From Alteriqipengyuania halimionae (GTDB lineage Bacteria; Pseudomonadota; Alphaproteobacteria; Sphingomonadales; Sphingomonadaceae), in NCBI RefSeq assembly GCF_009827575.1, contig NZ_WTYR01000001.1, forward strand, positions 372,001-436,000: 64,000 nucleotides of DNA. The letters are read 5' to 3'. Position 1 is the first letter of the stretch, and every line of letters starts with the position of its first letter. The notes under the pieces are model-generated. The model made no database searches. It saw only the letters and a list, made by a program, of their open reading frames with translations, and was not told where the DNA came from. Positions 7,918-16,300 of this stretch are shown one piece after another. The position numbers and the translations under genes were made by a program.

Positions 7918-9234
7918 TTATCGCCTCATTGCATCCCTATAGCGCCGTCGGCCTTCAAGCTTTTCTAAAAGAGATTTTTCCAATTTTATTCGCATCACAT
8001 GGCGTTCTCTATCTCCATCGTTAGGGTCTCGCCCGCTCTTTCTCTTCTTGGCATCCGCATTTCGTAGCTCCTCATATCTAACCTCAAGGCTGTGTTCGAG
8101 ATCGTCGATCGCATCATCTAGTTCCCTGTTCCCGATATCGTCGACGGACGGCAAATCTCCTGCGATCCGACCCTTTCCTTTCCAGTCGTCCCACAAACCC
8201 TTCGACTTGGGATCATCCCACTTCTTTACAGCTGATGCCCAAGCCAATAGTGCTTTAACAGCTCTGTATCCTTTGACTCCGCAATCGACCCCAATGATAA
8301 CTGCGCCAACCGCATCCCCAACGGGGACAGGCCCATCGGCTACTGCAACAGTTGCCGCCGTTGCTGCAGCTCTTGCCGAGCATTTCCCCGTCGGATCCAC
8401 CGCATTCACCGGATCATTCCCGACATAGGCGTAGAGGTTGGTCCCATCCTCATAGCCGATGGGATCGGTCTGCAGGAACCGGCCCAGGCGAGGCGAGTAG
8501 ATGCGGGCCTTGTAGTAGCTCATGCCGAGCTCTTCGAGCCACACCTGACCGGTATACTGGAACCGGCCCACATTGGTCGCGGCGGGCTGGCCGTACTCGT
8601 CGTAGCTGTTGACGCGGGGCGAGTTGTTGCCCGGTGTCGCGGTGTAGACGATCGAGCCTCGCGGATCGGCATACAGGTACCGTGCATAGCCCAGCCCCAC
8701 ATATGGGCTTTCATAGCTCACCAGCGGATCGTCCACCCCCTGCGCCGGTCCGTGAAGATGACGCGCGATCACGGCTCCCGCTGCGTCGAACTCGGCTACC
8801 AGCGCATCGCCGTCGTAGAGGAACCGCCTGGGCCCCTGGCTCACCCCGTTTACGAATTTGGTCACTTCGTGCAGGCGCCCCATCGGATCGTAGCGTAGCT
8901 GTGCCTTCAGCTGGCCGGCATAAGAGAGCGAGGTGCAGGTTCCCCCTGCTGGCGCGCGCATCTCAACCATGCGGTTTTCGACATCGTAGAGATAGACGTG
9001 TTGCCCCTCGGCGGTGAGATTGCCGTTGGCATCGTGAGAGCTCGTCCTTCGGAGCGAAGCCCGTCCAGCTATAGGCGTCGTTCGACTGCGTCTCGGTGAG
9101 GATCTGGCTCGCCGCATTACGGGTGTAGCCCCAGCTCACCGCCTGCGCGCCACCCCAGCCGCTCGTCGCGAGGCGACCGATCTCATCATAGATGAAGGAC
9201 TGATCCGGCGCGGATCTCTGAAGGCGTGTGGGCC
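7918..9234 (-). pseudogene. Rhs core fragment with a toxin tail (5'-truncated, frameshifted)
   Basis: The minus strand encodes RHS/YD-repeat core ([55 protein letters not shown]) ending at the core/toxin boundary VDPTG. A ~150-residue variable tail follows, with a small hydrophobic stretch and then a highly charged region ([30 protein letters not shown]). The tail family is unknown to me. Upstream, Rhs sequence continues to ~9234 ([23 protein letters not shown]) but in another frame, with the break near 9035-9045. There is no start codon and no N-terminal delivery region; the sequence stops at repeat copy C. A full Rhs protein exceeds 1,000 residues, so this is a displaced tip. Confidence 0.85.
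8386..8835 (-). repeat. Rhs core direct repeat, unit 1
   Basis: The Rhs core DNA just upstream of the toxin boundary is repeated at 10141-10583 in the same orientation. The stretch from CCCCGTCGGATCCACC through GATCATTCCCGACATAGGC and CTGCAGGAACCGGCCCAG is almost identical between units; the farther part is more diverged. This is the homology over which toxin tips recombine in Rhs loci. Confidence 0.75.
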
Positions 9235-9276
9235 CGAAACTTAATTTGGTGGTTTACGCACCTGTCAGCGTAATTC
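9234..9276 (+). repeat. RAYT-end repeat, copy C
   Basis: Same orientation as copy B. It sits exactly where the first Rhs fragment loses its 5' part and before the 3' end of the next putative immunity gene. Shared core with B: GGTTTACGCACCTGTCA then CGTAATTC. Confidence 0.75.
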
Positions 9277-9320
9277 CTGAAATTAGGCTGCGTATTTTAT
9301 CGTGCTCGTGAGCTACGCAC

Positions 9321-9680
9321 TCATAAATTTTTAAAGCGCGCTAGTTTTTCTAAATATATTTCGGATGTAGATACACTCATATATCGCTCTAACTCATCAA
9401 GCGCCAAATTCATCTTTTTATCATCCACCAGTAAGTTATAAAGATGAAGAGACGCCATCTCAGACTTTGGATACTGTTCTATAGCCTTCCTGTAATAGCT
9501 TTCGGCAATTTGATACCGTCCTAATTTTTCGTACGATTTTCCAAGAGCAACAATAAAATAAATATCTTCGTTATTCTTATCATACAAACGTTTTCTTATC
9601 GACAGCGCGCCAAAGTCGTCTCCAGCATCCTCCTTTTCAAAGGATAAATTGTACAGAAATTGATCATCTTCGTTCTTCAT
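9321..9680 (-). CDS. TPR-like putative immunity protein of the second Rhs tip
   Basis: A 119-residue protein starting MKNEDDQFLYNLSFEKEDAG. The frame is open to 9770, but the upstream part overlaps the Rhs tail, so the ATG at 9680, 10 bases after the Rhs stop, is chosen. Helical pairs fit about two TPR/Sel1-like repeats (IYFIVALGKSYEKLGRYQIAESYYRKAIEQYP, then MASLHLYNLLVDDKKMNLALDELERYM). The gene is strongly AT-rich and Lys/Asn/Asp-rich, unlike its neighbours. TPR-like solenoids are a known form of immunity protein, which fits the position; function is inferred. Confidence 0.6.
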   Translation of the reverse strand: MKNEDDQFLYNLSFEKEDAGDDFGALSIRKRLYDKNNEDIYFIVALGKSYEKLGRYQIAESYYRKAIEQYPKSEMASLHLYNLLVDDKKMNLALDELERYMSVSTSEIYLEKLARFKNL

Positions 9681-9690
9681 TGGGCGTGCA

Positions 9691-10613
9691 TCAGTCCTCA
9701 TCATCCTCTTTCGGCAACTCGCTACGACGCAAAGCCGTATCCGCTCGTTGTCGAGACTTACTCGTGTCATCTATGATCGAACCGCTCTTTCCTCTAAGAT
9801 ATCTGCCCCGCTCGGCTTCAAGCTCTTGATATTGCTGTTCTGCATCATGTTCACGGGTGAAGCGGCGACCTAGTTCACGAGCCCTTCTAACGACCTCACG
9901 TCCGGTCTCTCCATATTCAGTCGGATCGATCGTGACTTTGTCAACTGCCCTCAGCACCGTTTTACCAGCCTCTACGAGGGTGACAGTCGCATCAGCCATT
10001 GCATCTGCTCCTTCACTCAATGTGTTGGCTCCCGACTCCAAAACATCTCCCGCACCATCAACGGCTCCATCAAATTTATCCTGCAGTTTCTTAGCTTGGC
10101 GGGCAAGCCAGCCCTCCTCTTCAGGATCTTCCGTTATTAACCCCGTCGGATCCACCCTATTTACCGGATCATTCCCGACATAGGCATATAGGTTGCACTG
10201 ATCCTCATATCCGATCGGATCGACCTGCAGGAACCGGCCCAGCTTGGGCGAGTAGACGCGGGCCTTGTAATAATAGAGTTCCGCCTCCTCCAGCCAGGCC
10301 TGGCCGGTGTAATGGAACCGGCCCTGATTGGTCGAACCGTTGATCCCGAACTCGTCATAGGTGTTGAGTGCCACCGCGCCGCCATAGCGATCAGCCACCA
10401 GAGCGATCGAGCCGCGCTCGTCGGAATAGAGATTGCGCCGGTTTACCTCCGACACGCCGCTGCCGGTGTACCATACCAGCGGATCGTCGGCATCGGCATT
10501 GGTGCCGTGGATGTAGCGATCGAGCATCGTGCCGCTCGCATTGTATTCGGCGATCATCGCATTGCCGTCATAGGCGAAGTTGTTCACCGCGCGCCCCGGT
10601 TGTGCAATAAATC
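9691..10613 (-). pseudogene. Second Rhs core fragment with a toxin tail (5'-truncated)
   Basis: Rhs core is recognisable from [13 protein letters not shown] through [37 protein letters not shown] and [18 protein letters not shown] ~145-residue tail follows: helical, charged, low in cysteine, with a repeated small-residue stretch ([25 protein letters not shown]) and a basic region ([35 protein letters not shown]). I cannot name the tail. The frame is open only to about 10613, where a stop and unrelated DNA begin; GTG 10587 is the first possible start. The Rhs N-terminus and most repeats are missing, so as it stands the fragment has no visible export route. Confidence 0.85.
10141..10583 (-). 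repeat. Rhs core direct repeat, unit 2
   Basis: Counterpart of 8386-8835. The two units diverge abruptly after the DPTG codons, where each acquires a different toxin tail. Confidence 0.75.
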
Positions 10614-10665
10614 TGCAGAACGGGACCTAATACACCTCCATAGACCTAGATTTCTATTCGTAATA

Positions 10666-10950
10666 TCAGTGCGAAGAGCAGTCGCCGTATATTTTTAATG
10701 TTACCAATTCATTATTATTTAACTCAAAAAAAACATCGGCGTGATCGCGTAAGGAACCTGAGTTTAAAGAAATTCGCGCTATTTTTGCGGGCTTATTGAA
10801 CGATGGATTAGTCGCCTTAGATTCTTCGTATCTAGCAAGGGCGATTTCTTCCGCTCGCTCAACCGTGATATTCGCACATTCCGAAGATTCCGCTCCACAC
10901 CCCGTGGCGGCAAAAATTAGAAGTGTTAGCGCGATCAGCTTGAGTCTCAT
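10666..10950 (-). CDS. Small lipoprotein, putative immunity to the colicin M-like toxin
   Basis: The ATG at 10950 overlaps the toxin stop (ATGA), so translation is coupled; an in-frame ATG at 10962 lies inside the toxin gene and is less likely. The 94-residue protein has a lipoprotein signal (MRLKLIALTLLIFAATGC, lipidated Cys at residue 18). The mature domain has two further cysteines, C25 and C91 (YGDC near the end), suited to a disulphide, and a predicted alpha/beta fold. The colicin M immunity protein Cmi is also small, envelope-anchored, facing the periplasm and disulphide-bonded (from memory), so the architecture fits a protein guarding against lipid II hydrolysis. No sequence homology to Cmi is proven. 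Confidence 0.6.
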   Translation of the reverse strand: MRLKLIALTLLIFAATGCGAESSECANITVERAEEIALARYEESKATNPSFNKPAKIARISLNSGSLRDHADVFFELNNNELVTLKIYGDCSSH

Positions 10951-11361
10951 GGCACTTCCCATGCTCTGATTGTCTGCGAACCATAAAAATCGATTCTGTA
11001 ATCCTTGCCACCAAAAACCCTTTGGGCTGCACCAAGTGCATTGTTAATTGAGTTACCCACTATACCTCTGGATGGATCATTCGGATAATCTTGGATGTCC
11101 GCGCCTCGTGCGGTAACGGTTCCTGAAAGCTCCCAGCGGCCATTCTCACTGATGGCGACCGTTCCCGCCACATCCAGCGGTATCCGGCCGACACCTCCTT
11201 GTGTGCTGAAGGAAGTTTCACCGAAGGTAACCCCATTTCTGATATCATTTGCAGTAAATGGCTGGGCTTTACCAGTCTCCTGAGCTGCCTTGATCGCCTT
11301 TCCGAGCTTGCTATCAGGATTGGCTGCGATCTTTTGCAACGCACTTCCCAGATCTCCAATA
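10947..11361 (-). pseudogene. Colicin M-like (lipid II-degrading) toxin domain, 5' end removed by IS6 element
   Basis: The frame runs from the IS boundary (GDLGSALQKIAANPD) to the stop at 10947, about 137 residues; TTG at 11339 is the only obvious internal start. The C-terminal ~80 residues match my recollection of the colicin M catalytic domain in order and spacing: GTVAISENGRWELSGTV (colicin M GTLTIxxNGxWxxxGxV), an acidic patch ADIQDY, then RGIVG, and GKDYRI (colicin M GKEYQI). Colicin M cleaves undecaprenyl-PP-linked peptidoglycan precursor. Of its catalytic D226, Y228, D229, H235 and R236, the two Asp and Arg appear kept, while Tyr and His align with Gln and Ser. It has lost its delivery portion, so it is probably unable to reach other cells. 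Confidence 0.65.
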
Positions 11362-12202
11362 GGTTCTGTCAGACCAAATGCACCGGCTAGCGAAACACGC
11401 GTGATCAGCTAGGGCTAGGCCATGCCCAGACCTCGCAAGCCGGCCAGTCCGTTCCGCTATTTCAACTCCTCGCCTGAGATCATCCGCCTGGTCGTGATGA
11501 TGTATGTCCGCTTTCCGCTGAGCCTGCGGAATGTCGAGGATCTGCTCGCCGAGCGCGGGATCGATATCTGCCATGAGACGGTGCGGCATTGGTGGAACCG
11601 GTTCGGTCCGCTGTTTGCGGCTGATGTACGGCGTCAGCGGGTGAACCGGATGAGGGGCTTTCGGCAGTGGATGTGGCACCTCGACGAGGTCTATGTGAAG
11701 ATCAACGGTGAGATGCATTACCTGTGGCGCGCGGTCGACCAGGAGGGCGAGATCCTCGAGAGCTACGTTACCAAAACGCGCGACAAGAAGGCCCCGCTTC
11801 GGTTTATGAAGAAGGCGCTAAAGCGCCACGGCTCGCCCGCTGAGATAACGACCGACGGCCTACGCTCGTATAAGGCTGCAATGAGCGAGCTCGGCAATGC
11901 CGAGAAGCAGGAGATGGGGCGGTGGCTCAATAACAGAGTGGAGAACAGCCACCTGCCGTTTCGGCGAAGAGAGCGGGCGATGCTCAGGTTCCGAAAAATG
12001 AAGTCGTTACAAAAGTTCGCTTCGGTCCATTCCAACGTCCACAATCACTTCAACTCAGAACGCCATTTGATCGACCGACGGACCTACAAGACCCGCCGCT
12101 CGACCGCACTGGCTGAGTGGCTAAACCTGCTGGCCTGAGAAATTGTCGGGTAAGGGATAGCTGCGTCGACCGGAGACAAGTTGCGATTAGACTGACAGCA
12201 CC
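11362..12202. mobile_element. IS6-family insertion sequence
   Basis: An 841-bp element. The left end GGTTCTGTCAGACCAAATG and the reverse complement of the right end GGTGCTGTCAGTCTAATCG are imperfect inverted repeats with the GG-x-x-CTGTC start of IS6/IS26-type ends. It contains one transposase gene. The 8 bases outside each end (CTCCAATA and GCCATGGG) differ, so there is no target duplication. This suggests that a deletion or recombination took place at one end. Confidence 0.8.
11422..12138 (+). CDS. IS6-family DDE transposase
   Basis: A 238-residue transposase of usual IS6 length (about 234-240). It has the N-terminal zinc-ribbon/HTH-like region (RNVEDLLAERGIDICHETVRHW) and a catalytic DDE triad: D88 in WHLDEVYV, D145 in ITTDGLRSY and E174 in NRVENSHLPFRRRERAM, the family signature. 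The frame is complete, so it should be active. The start ATG follows TAGGCC without a strong ribosome site, as is common for IS genes. Confidence 0.93.
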   Translation: MPRPRKPASPFRYFNSSPEIIRLVVMMYVRFPLSLRNVEDLLAERGIDICHETVRHWWNRFGPLFAADVRRQRVNRMRGFRQWMWHLDEVYVKINGEMHYLWRAVDQEGEILESYVTKTRDKKAPLRFMKKALKRHGSPAEITTDGLRSYKAAMSELGNAEKQEMGRWLNNRVENSHLPFRRRERAMLRFRKMKSLQKFASVHSNVHNHFNSERHLIDRRTYKTRRSTALAEWLNLLA

Positions 12203-12311
12203 GCCATGGGCTGTTCTGTCCGTACCAATGCTCTCGCTTTCAAGATCAGGGCACGCACGGTTGCGCGGGGCGATGCGCATGCTGGTCATCGGCCGATGAA
12301 CGAACAGTCGC

Positions 12312-13208
12312 TCACTCTTCGGCGTCGGCAGCGTCCCAGATGCGTTTCACCACCGGCCTGGTGTTGTTGCGCGACCTGAACAGCTTGATCTCGAATTCGG
12401 TCTGCCAGGGGCCGGCAATGCGGCGCAGGTCTGGGTTTATGCCATGAGCGATGACAGTCGACTCAGGCAGCCAGGCGATCCCGAGGCCGAATGAGACAGC
12501 TGTCCGCACGCTTTCGGCCAGAGTGGCCCGGTATCGGGTTTCAAGGCGCGAGCGAAACGGCGCATCCTGAATGAGCTCCTTCACGAGATACGACATCATC
12601 GCCGTGCCGGAATAGCCGACATAGGGGATCGGAGGGCCGTCCGGGCTTTCGAGTTGCGGATCTTCGATGCTGCTATGGGCATAGGGGACGAGCCGGTCAC
12701 GCCCGATCACCTTTTGCTCGAACGCATCGGTGTCGATCTCTTCCGAATCCGAGGGGAGCGCATAGCTGATGAAAAAATCGGTCCGTTGCTCGCTCAAGGA
12801 GGAAAGATACTCCTCCACCGTGCGGGTCTCTGCGACGACCGAGACTGGGAACGCTCCGATCCTCCGACTGAGCCTCGAAACGAGCGAGGGCACGAAATAC
12901 AGCGCCAGCGTGTGAAGTGAAGCGATGGTGACTTCGTCCTGCGACTCCCGCGAGAGCGCCTCTGCCGAGAGGCGGGCGTCGTAAGCTTGGGAGATGATAT
13001 CGTGCGCAGCGGCGACGAATTCCGTCCCGGCGTCGGTCAGGCGAATGGGGTGCCGTGAACGGTCCAGCAGTTCGGCTCCGGCCCACAATTCGAGAGATTT
13101 GATGCGGCGGCTGAGGGCGGATTGGGTGATGTGCCGCCGCTCCGCCGCGCGTGCAAAGTGTCCCTCATCGGCAACACAAACGAGGTCTTCGAGCCATCTG
13201 AGGTGCAT
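12312..13208 (-). CDS. LysR-family transcriptional regulator
   Basis: About 298 residues, the usual size. An N-terminal winged helix-turn-helix (MHLRWLEDLVCVADEGHFARAAERRHITQSALSRRIKSLELWAG) is followed by a periplasmic-binding-like effector domain (EVTIASLHTLALYFVPSLVSR, then FGLGIAWLPESTV). The ATG at 13208 is preferred over the one at 13220 because it begins the conserved MHLRW and has GGGGAGG 6 bases before it. It diverges from the TonB-dependent receptor at 13386 across a region holding a perfect inverted repeat, so it likely controls that receptor and the peptidase behind it. Effector unknown. Confidence 0.9.
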   Translation of the reverse strand: MHLRWLEDLVCVADEGHFARAAERRHITQSALSRRIKSLELWAGAELLDRSRHPIRLTDAGTEFVAAAHDIISQAYDARLSAEALSRESQDEVTIASLHTLALYFVPSLVSRLSRRIGAFPVSVVAETRTVEEYLSSLSEQRTDFFISYALPSDSEEIDTDAFEQKVIGRDRLVPYAHSSIEDPQLESPDGPPIPYVGYSGTAMMSYLVKELIQDAPFRSRLETRYRATLAESVRTAVSFGLGIAWLPESTVIAHGINPDLRRIAGPWQTEFEIKLFRSRNNTRPVVKRIWDAADAEE

Positions 13209-13252
13209 AAGCCTCCCCATTATCAGCGTCTTGCATTTTTGTCATCGCCCAT

Positions 13253-13271
13253 CGCAAATTTCGAATTTGCG
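13253..13271. promoter_or_regulatory. Inverted repeat CGCAAATT-TCG-AATTTGCG
   Basis: A perfect 8-bp inverted repeat with a 3-base centre, between divergent lysR and receptor genes. It could be the LysR operator. Its TGCAAAT-like arms also resemble alphaproteobacterial Fur/Mur iron boxes. Confidence 0.5.
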
Positions 13272-13385
13272 CCCCGCAAACCGACCCGGCCTTAAGGCGC
13301 GAAACGGAATTACAAGCAGAGGCGCGTCTAGCGCTCGAATATTTCGTTCAACGCCAGATTATCGATCAAGACCAAGGGGGGTCGA

Positions 13386-16300
13386 ATGAAGAACAAGTTG
13401 CTCATCACGTCGTGCACAGGAGCGCTGGCGCTCGCCATGCTGCCATCCGCTGCCATCGCCCAGGATGCCGGTCCGGAGGAAGATCCGGTCACGGCACCGG
13501 CCACGGCCGACCAGCAGGCGGAGCCGGAAGACAATGTGATCACGGTGACCGGCTCGCGCATCCGGCGCTCGAACGCCACCGCAGCCATTCCTCTCCAGAT
13601 TTTCGACCGCGCTACCATCGATGAAAGCGGTACGGTCGATCTGGCAGAGATCGTCGCGGAAATTCCGGGCGTGGATTCCGATATTTCCCCCGAAACCAGC
13701 AACACCAGTGTCCAGAATTCGGGCATCAGCACGATCAATCTGCGCCGTCTGGGCAGCAACCGGACGCTGACGCTGATCGATGGCCGCCGCGCCATCTCCA
13801 ATGCAGGCAATGGCGAACGCGTCAGCCTGAACACGATCCCGGCTGGCTTCGTGCAATCGATCGAAGTGACCACCGGCGGCGCGTCTGCAATCTATGGCTC
13901 GGACGCGATCGCCGGTGTCGTCAACATCATCCTGAAAGACGACTTCGACGGGTTCGACGCCAATTTGCGCTACGCCAAACCGGAGCGTTCGGGCGAACAG
14001 GAATTCCTCGTCGATCTGGCGTGGGGCCGCAATTTCGACGAAGGGCGCGGCAACATCATGGTCGGCTTCAGCTATGAGCATGAGGACCCGATTTACGCCG
14101 ATGCCACCCGTCCGGATTCGATCCGTGCCGTTTCCTGGGGCAAGCCCAGCGACATCGGCGGCTTCAACGATGAAACGCTAATCCCAGGCTGCGAGGACCC
14201 GGACTCCTATTGCCTTACGCCGAGCCTGAGTTCGTATCTGCCGGGCGGGCGCTTCGAGTCCGACGACGCATGGAATATCGGCGGTGTCTGGTACAACGAC
14301 AAATCGCTGCTGCCGGACGACGGACGCACATCGTCGGAGTCGTTCGAAAGCAACGTCGATGGTTATAATTATCGTCCCGGACAGACGCTTTCGCCCGAAT
14401 ATGAAATGCTGTCGTCCGCGCTTCAGCTGCGTTACGATTTGACACCCGGAATCACGTTCGATGCGGGGGTGATGTATACCTTCATCAACACCGTTGCGCG
14501 CAGCTCGTCGGAATCGGCGATCTACGGTGACACCTATGCCGTGCTCGATGCGAACGGGAATGCACAGTATGATGCCAACAACAATCTTATCGAAGCCGAG
14601 CTACCGCAAATTGCTTCGAACCACCCGTTCATTCCGCCCGAAGTCGAAGAGACCCGATCCGGTTCAGTGAGCTGGTACCGCCGGTTCATTGAACTCGGCT
14701 GGGATATCAAGGACAACGACCGGGAAACGGTGCGGACCAATTTCGCACTTTCGGGCGATGCCTGGGGCGACTGGCAGTGGAATGTCGGGGGCACCTTCGG
14801 CACCTACAACCAGCATCAGCGGGACAAGAACGAAATCGATTTGCAGCGCCTTGCGAATGCACTCGAGGTGACGACGATCGGCGGTAAGGTGGTCTGTGCC
14901 AGCGAGGCTGCGCGCGCCGAGGGCTGTGTGCCGATCAATATCTTCGGCGAAGGTTCGATCACCGACGCGATGGCCAACTACATTCGCTACGATGCGAATC
15001 TGCGACAGAAGCGCGAGCAGACGACGGGCCTCGCCAGTGCAAACGGCACGCTGTTCGAGCTTCCGGCCGGGCCACTCAAGGCCGCTGCCGGCGTGGAATA
15101 TCGCCACGAATACCAGCGCACCTGGGGGCAGGGCGGAGACAAGATCCTCCAGACGACCTCCACGGGCGTGCCCGATATCGAAGCGAGCTTCGACGTGGTC
15201 GAGGCATTTGCCGAGCTGGACATACCGATCTTCGAATCGCTGTCGCTCCAGCTTGCTGGCCGGATCGCCGACTATTCGACGGTTGGCACGGTCTACAGCT
15301 ACAATGCCGGCGGCAGCTTCTTCCCGAGCCCGGACATCCGCTTCCGGGCGCAGTATTCGCGCTCTCAGCGTGCACCGACCCTGACCGAGTTCTTCTCCCC
15401 GCCGCGCGGTGACTATGACTCGCTCGAAGATCCGTGCAACGGCCTGCTGTCCGATGGTACGGGTATCACGCCGCCTCCCGGAAGCGATGCGAGTGCGACT
15501 ACCATCGCAGCAAACTGTCTGGCGGAGCCCGGCGTTCAGGCCTATTTTGCCGACCCTGACAATGCGGGTCAGCCGTTCGATACCGGCGGTAGCGTCTATG
15601 GGCCGAACGCGGGCAATACGAACCTTCAGGAAGAGACGGCGGACACTTTCACCGCAGGTGTAATCCTGACGCCGCGTTTCATCCCCGGGCTGGCGCTGAT
15701 CGTCGATTATTACGACATCAGGGTGAAGGACGCGATCGGATCGGTTTCGACCCAGCTTGCGACCGAGCTGTGCTACACGGCGGAGAATTTTCCGAACAAC
15801 CGGTTCTGCGATACGATCACCCGGAACCCGGCGACCGGCGCAGTCCGCGAGGTCATCAACCAGGCCGAGAACCTCGATCAGTACAAGACCTCAGGTATCG
15901 ACGCCACGCTGGCGTATGACTGGGAAATCGGCGGTATTCCGGGCGATTTCGATCTCAACGTGATCTACAGCCATTACCTTGAAGATTCGTACACGTTCCA
16001 GGCAATCGACGGTCTGCAGACCGAGGACACTCTCGGCCTCATCGGCAATCCGCAGGATGAATTCCGCGCCAAGATCGGCTGGGGCCACGAGGGCTTCCGT
16101 TTCACGTGGACGACGCTGTTCAAGAGCGGCGGTGTGGACGACAGGGATGTGGGCCCGGACGAACCCGCTTACTTCAGCATCGGTTCGCAGGCCTATCACA
16201 ACATCTATGCAAGCTACACGCTGCGCCGACGTCCGACGGTTCGTCTCTATGCCGGGGTAAGCAACTTGTTCGACGATCTGGGGCCGTTCCTTCCCAGCGG

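Noticed and set aside
11362-12311. Search for a second tRNA-Ser end or att duplicate at the right border
   Set aside because: No repeat of the CTCTCCGCCA end was found near 12200-12311, so a site-specific integration was not claimed.
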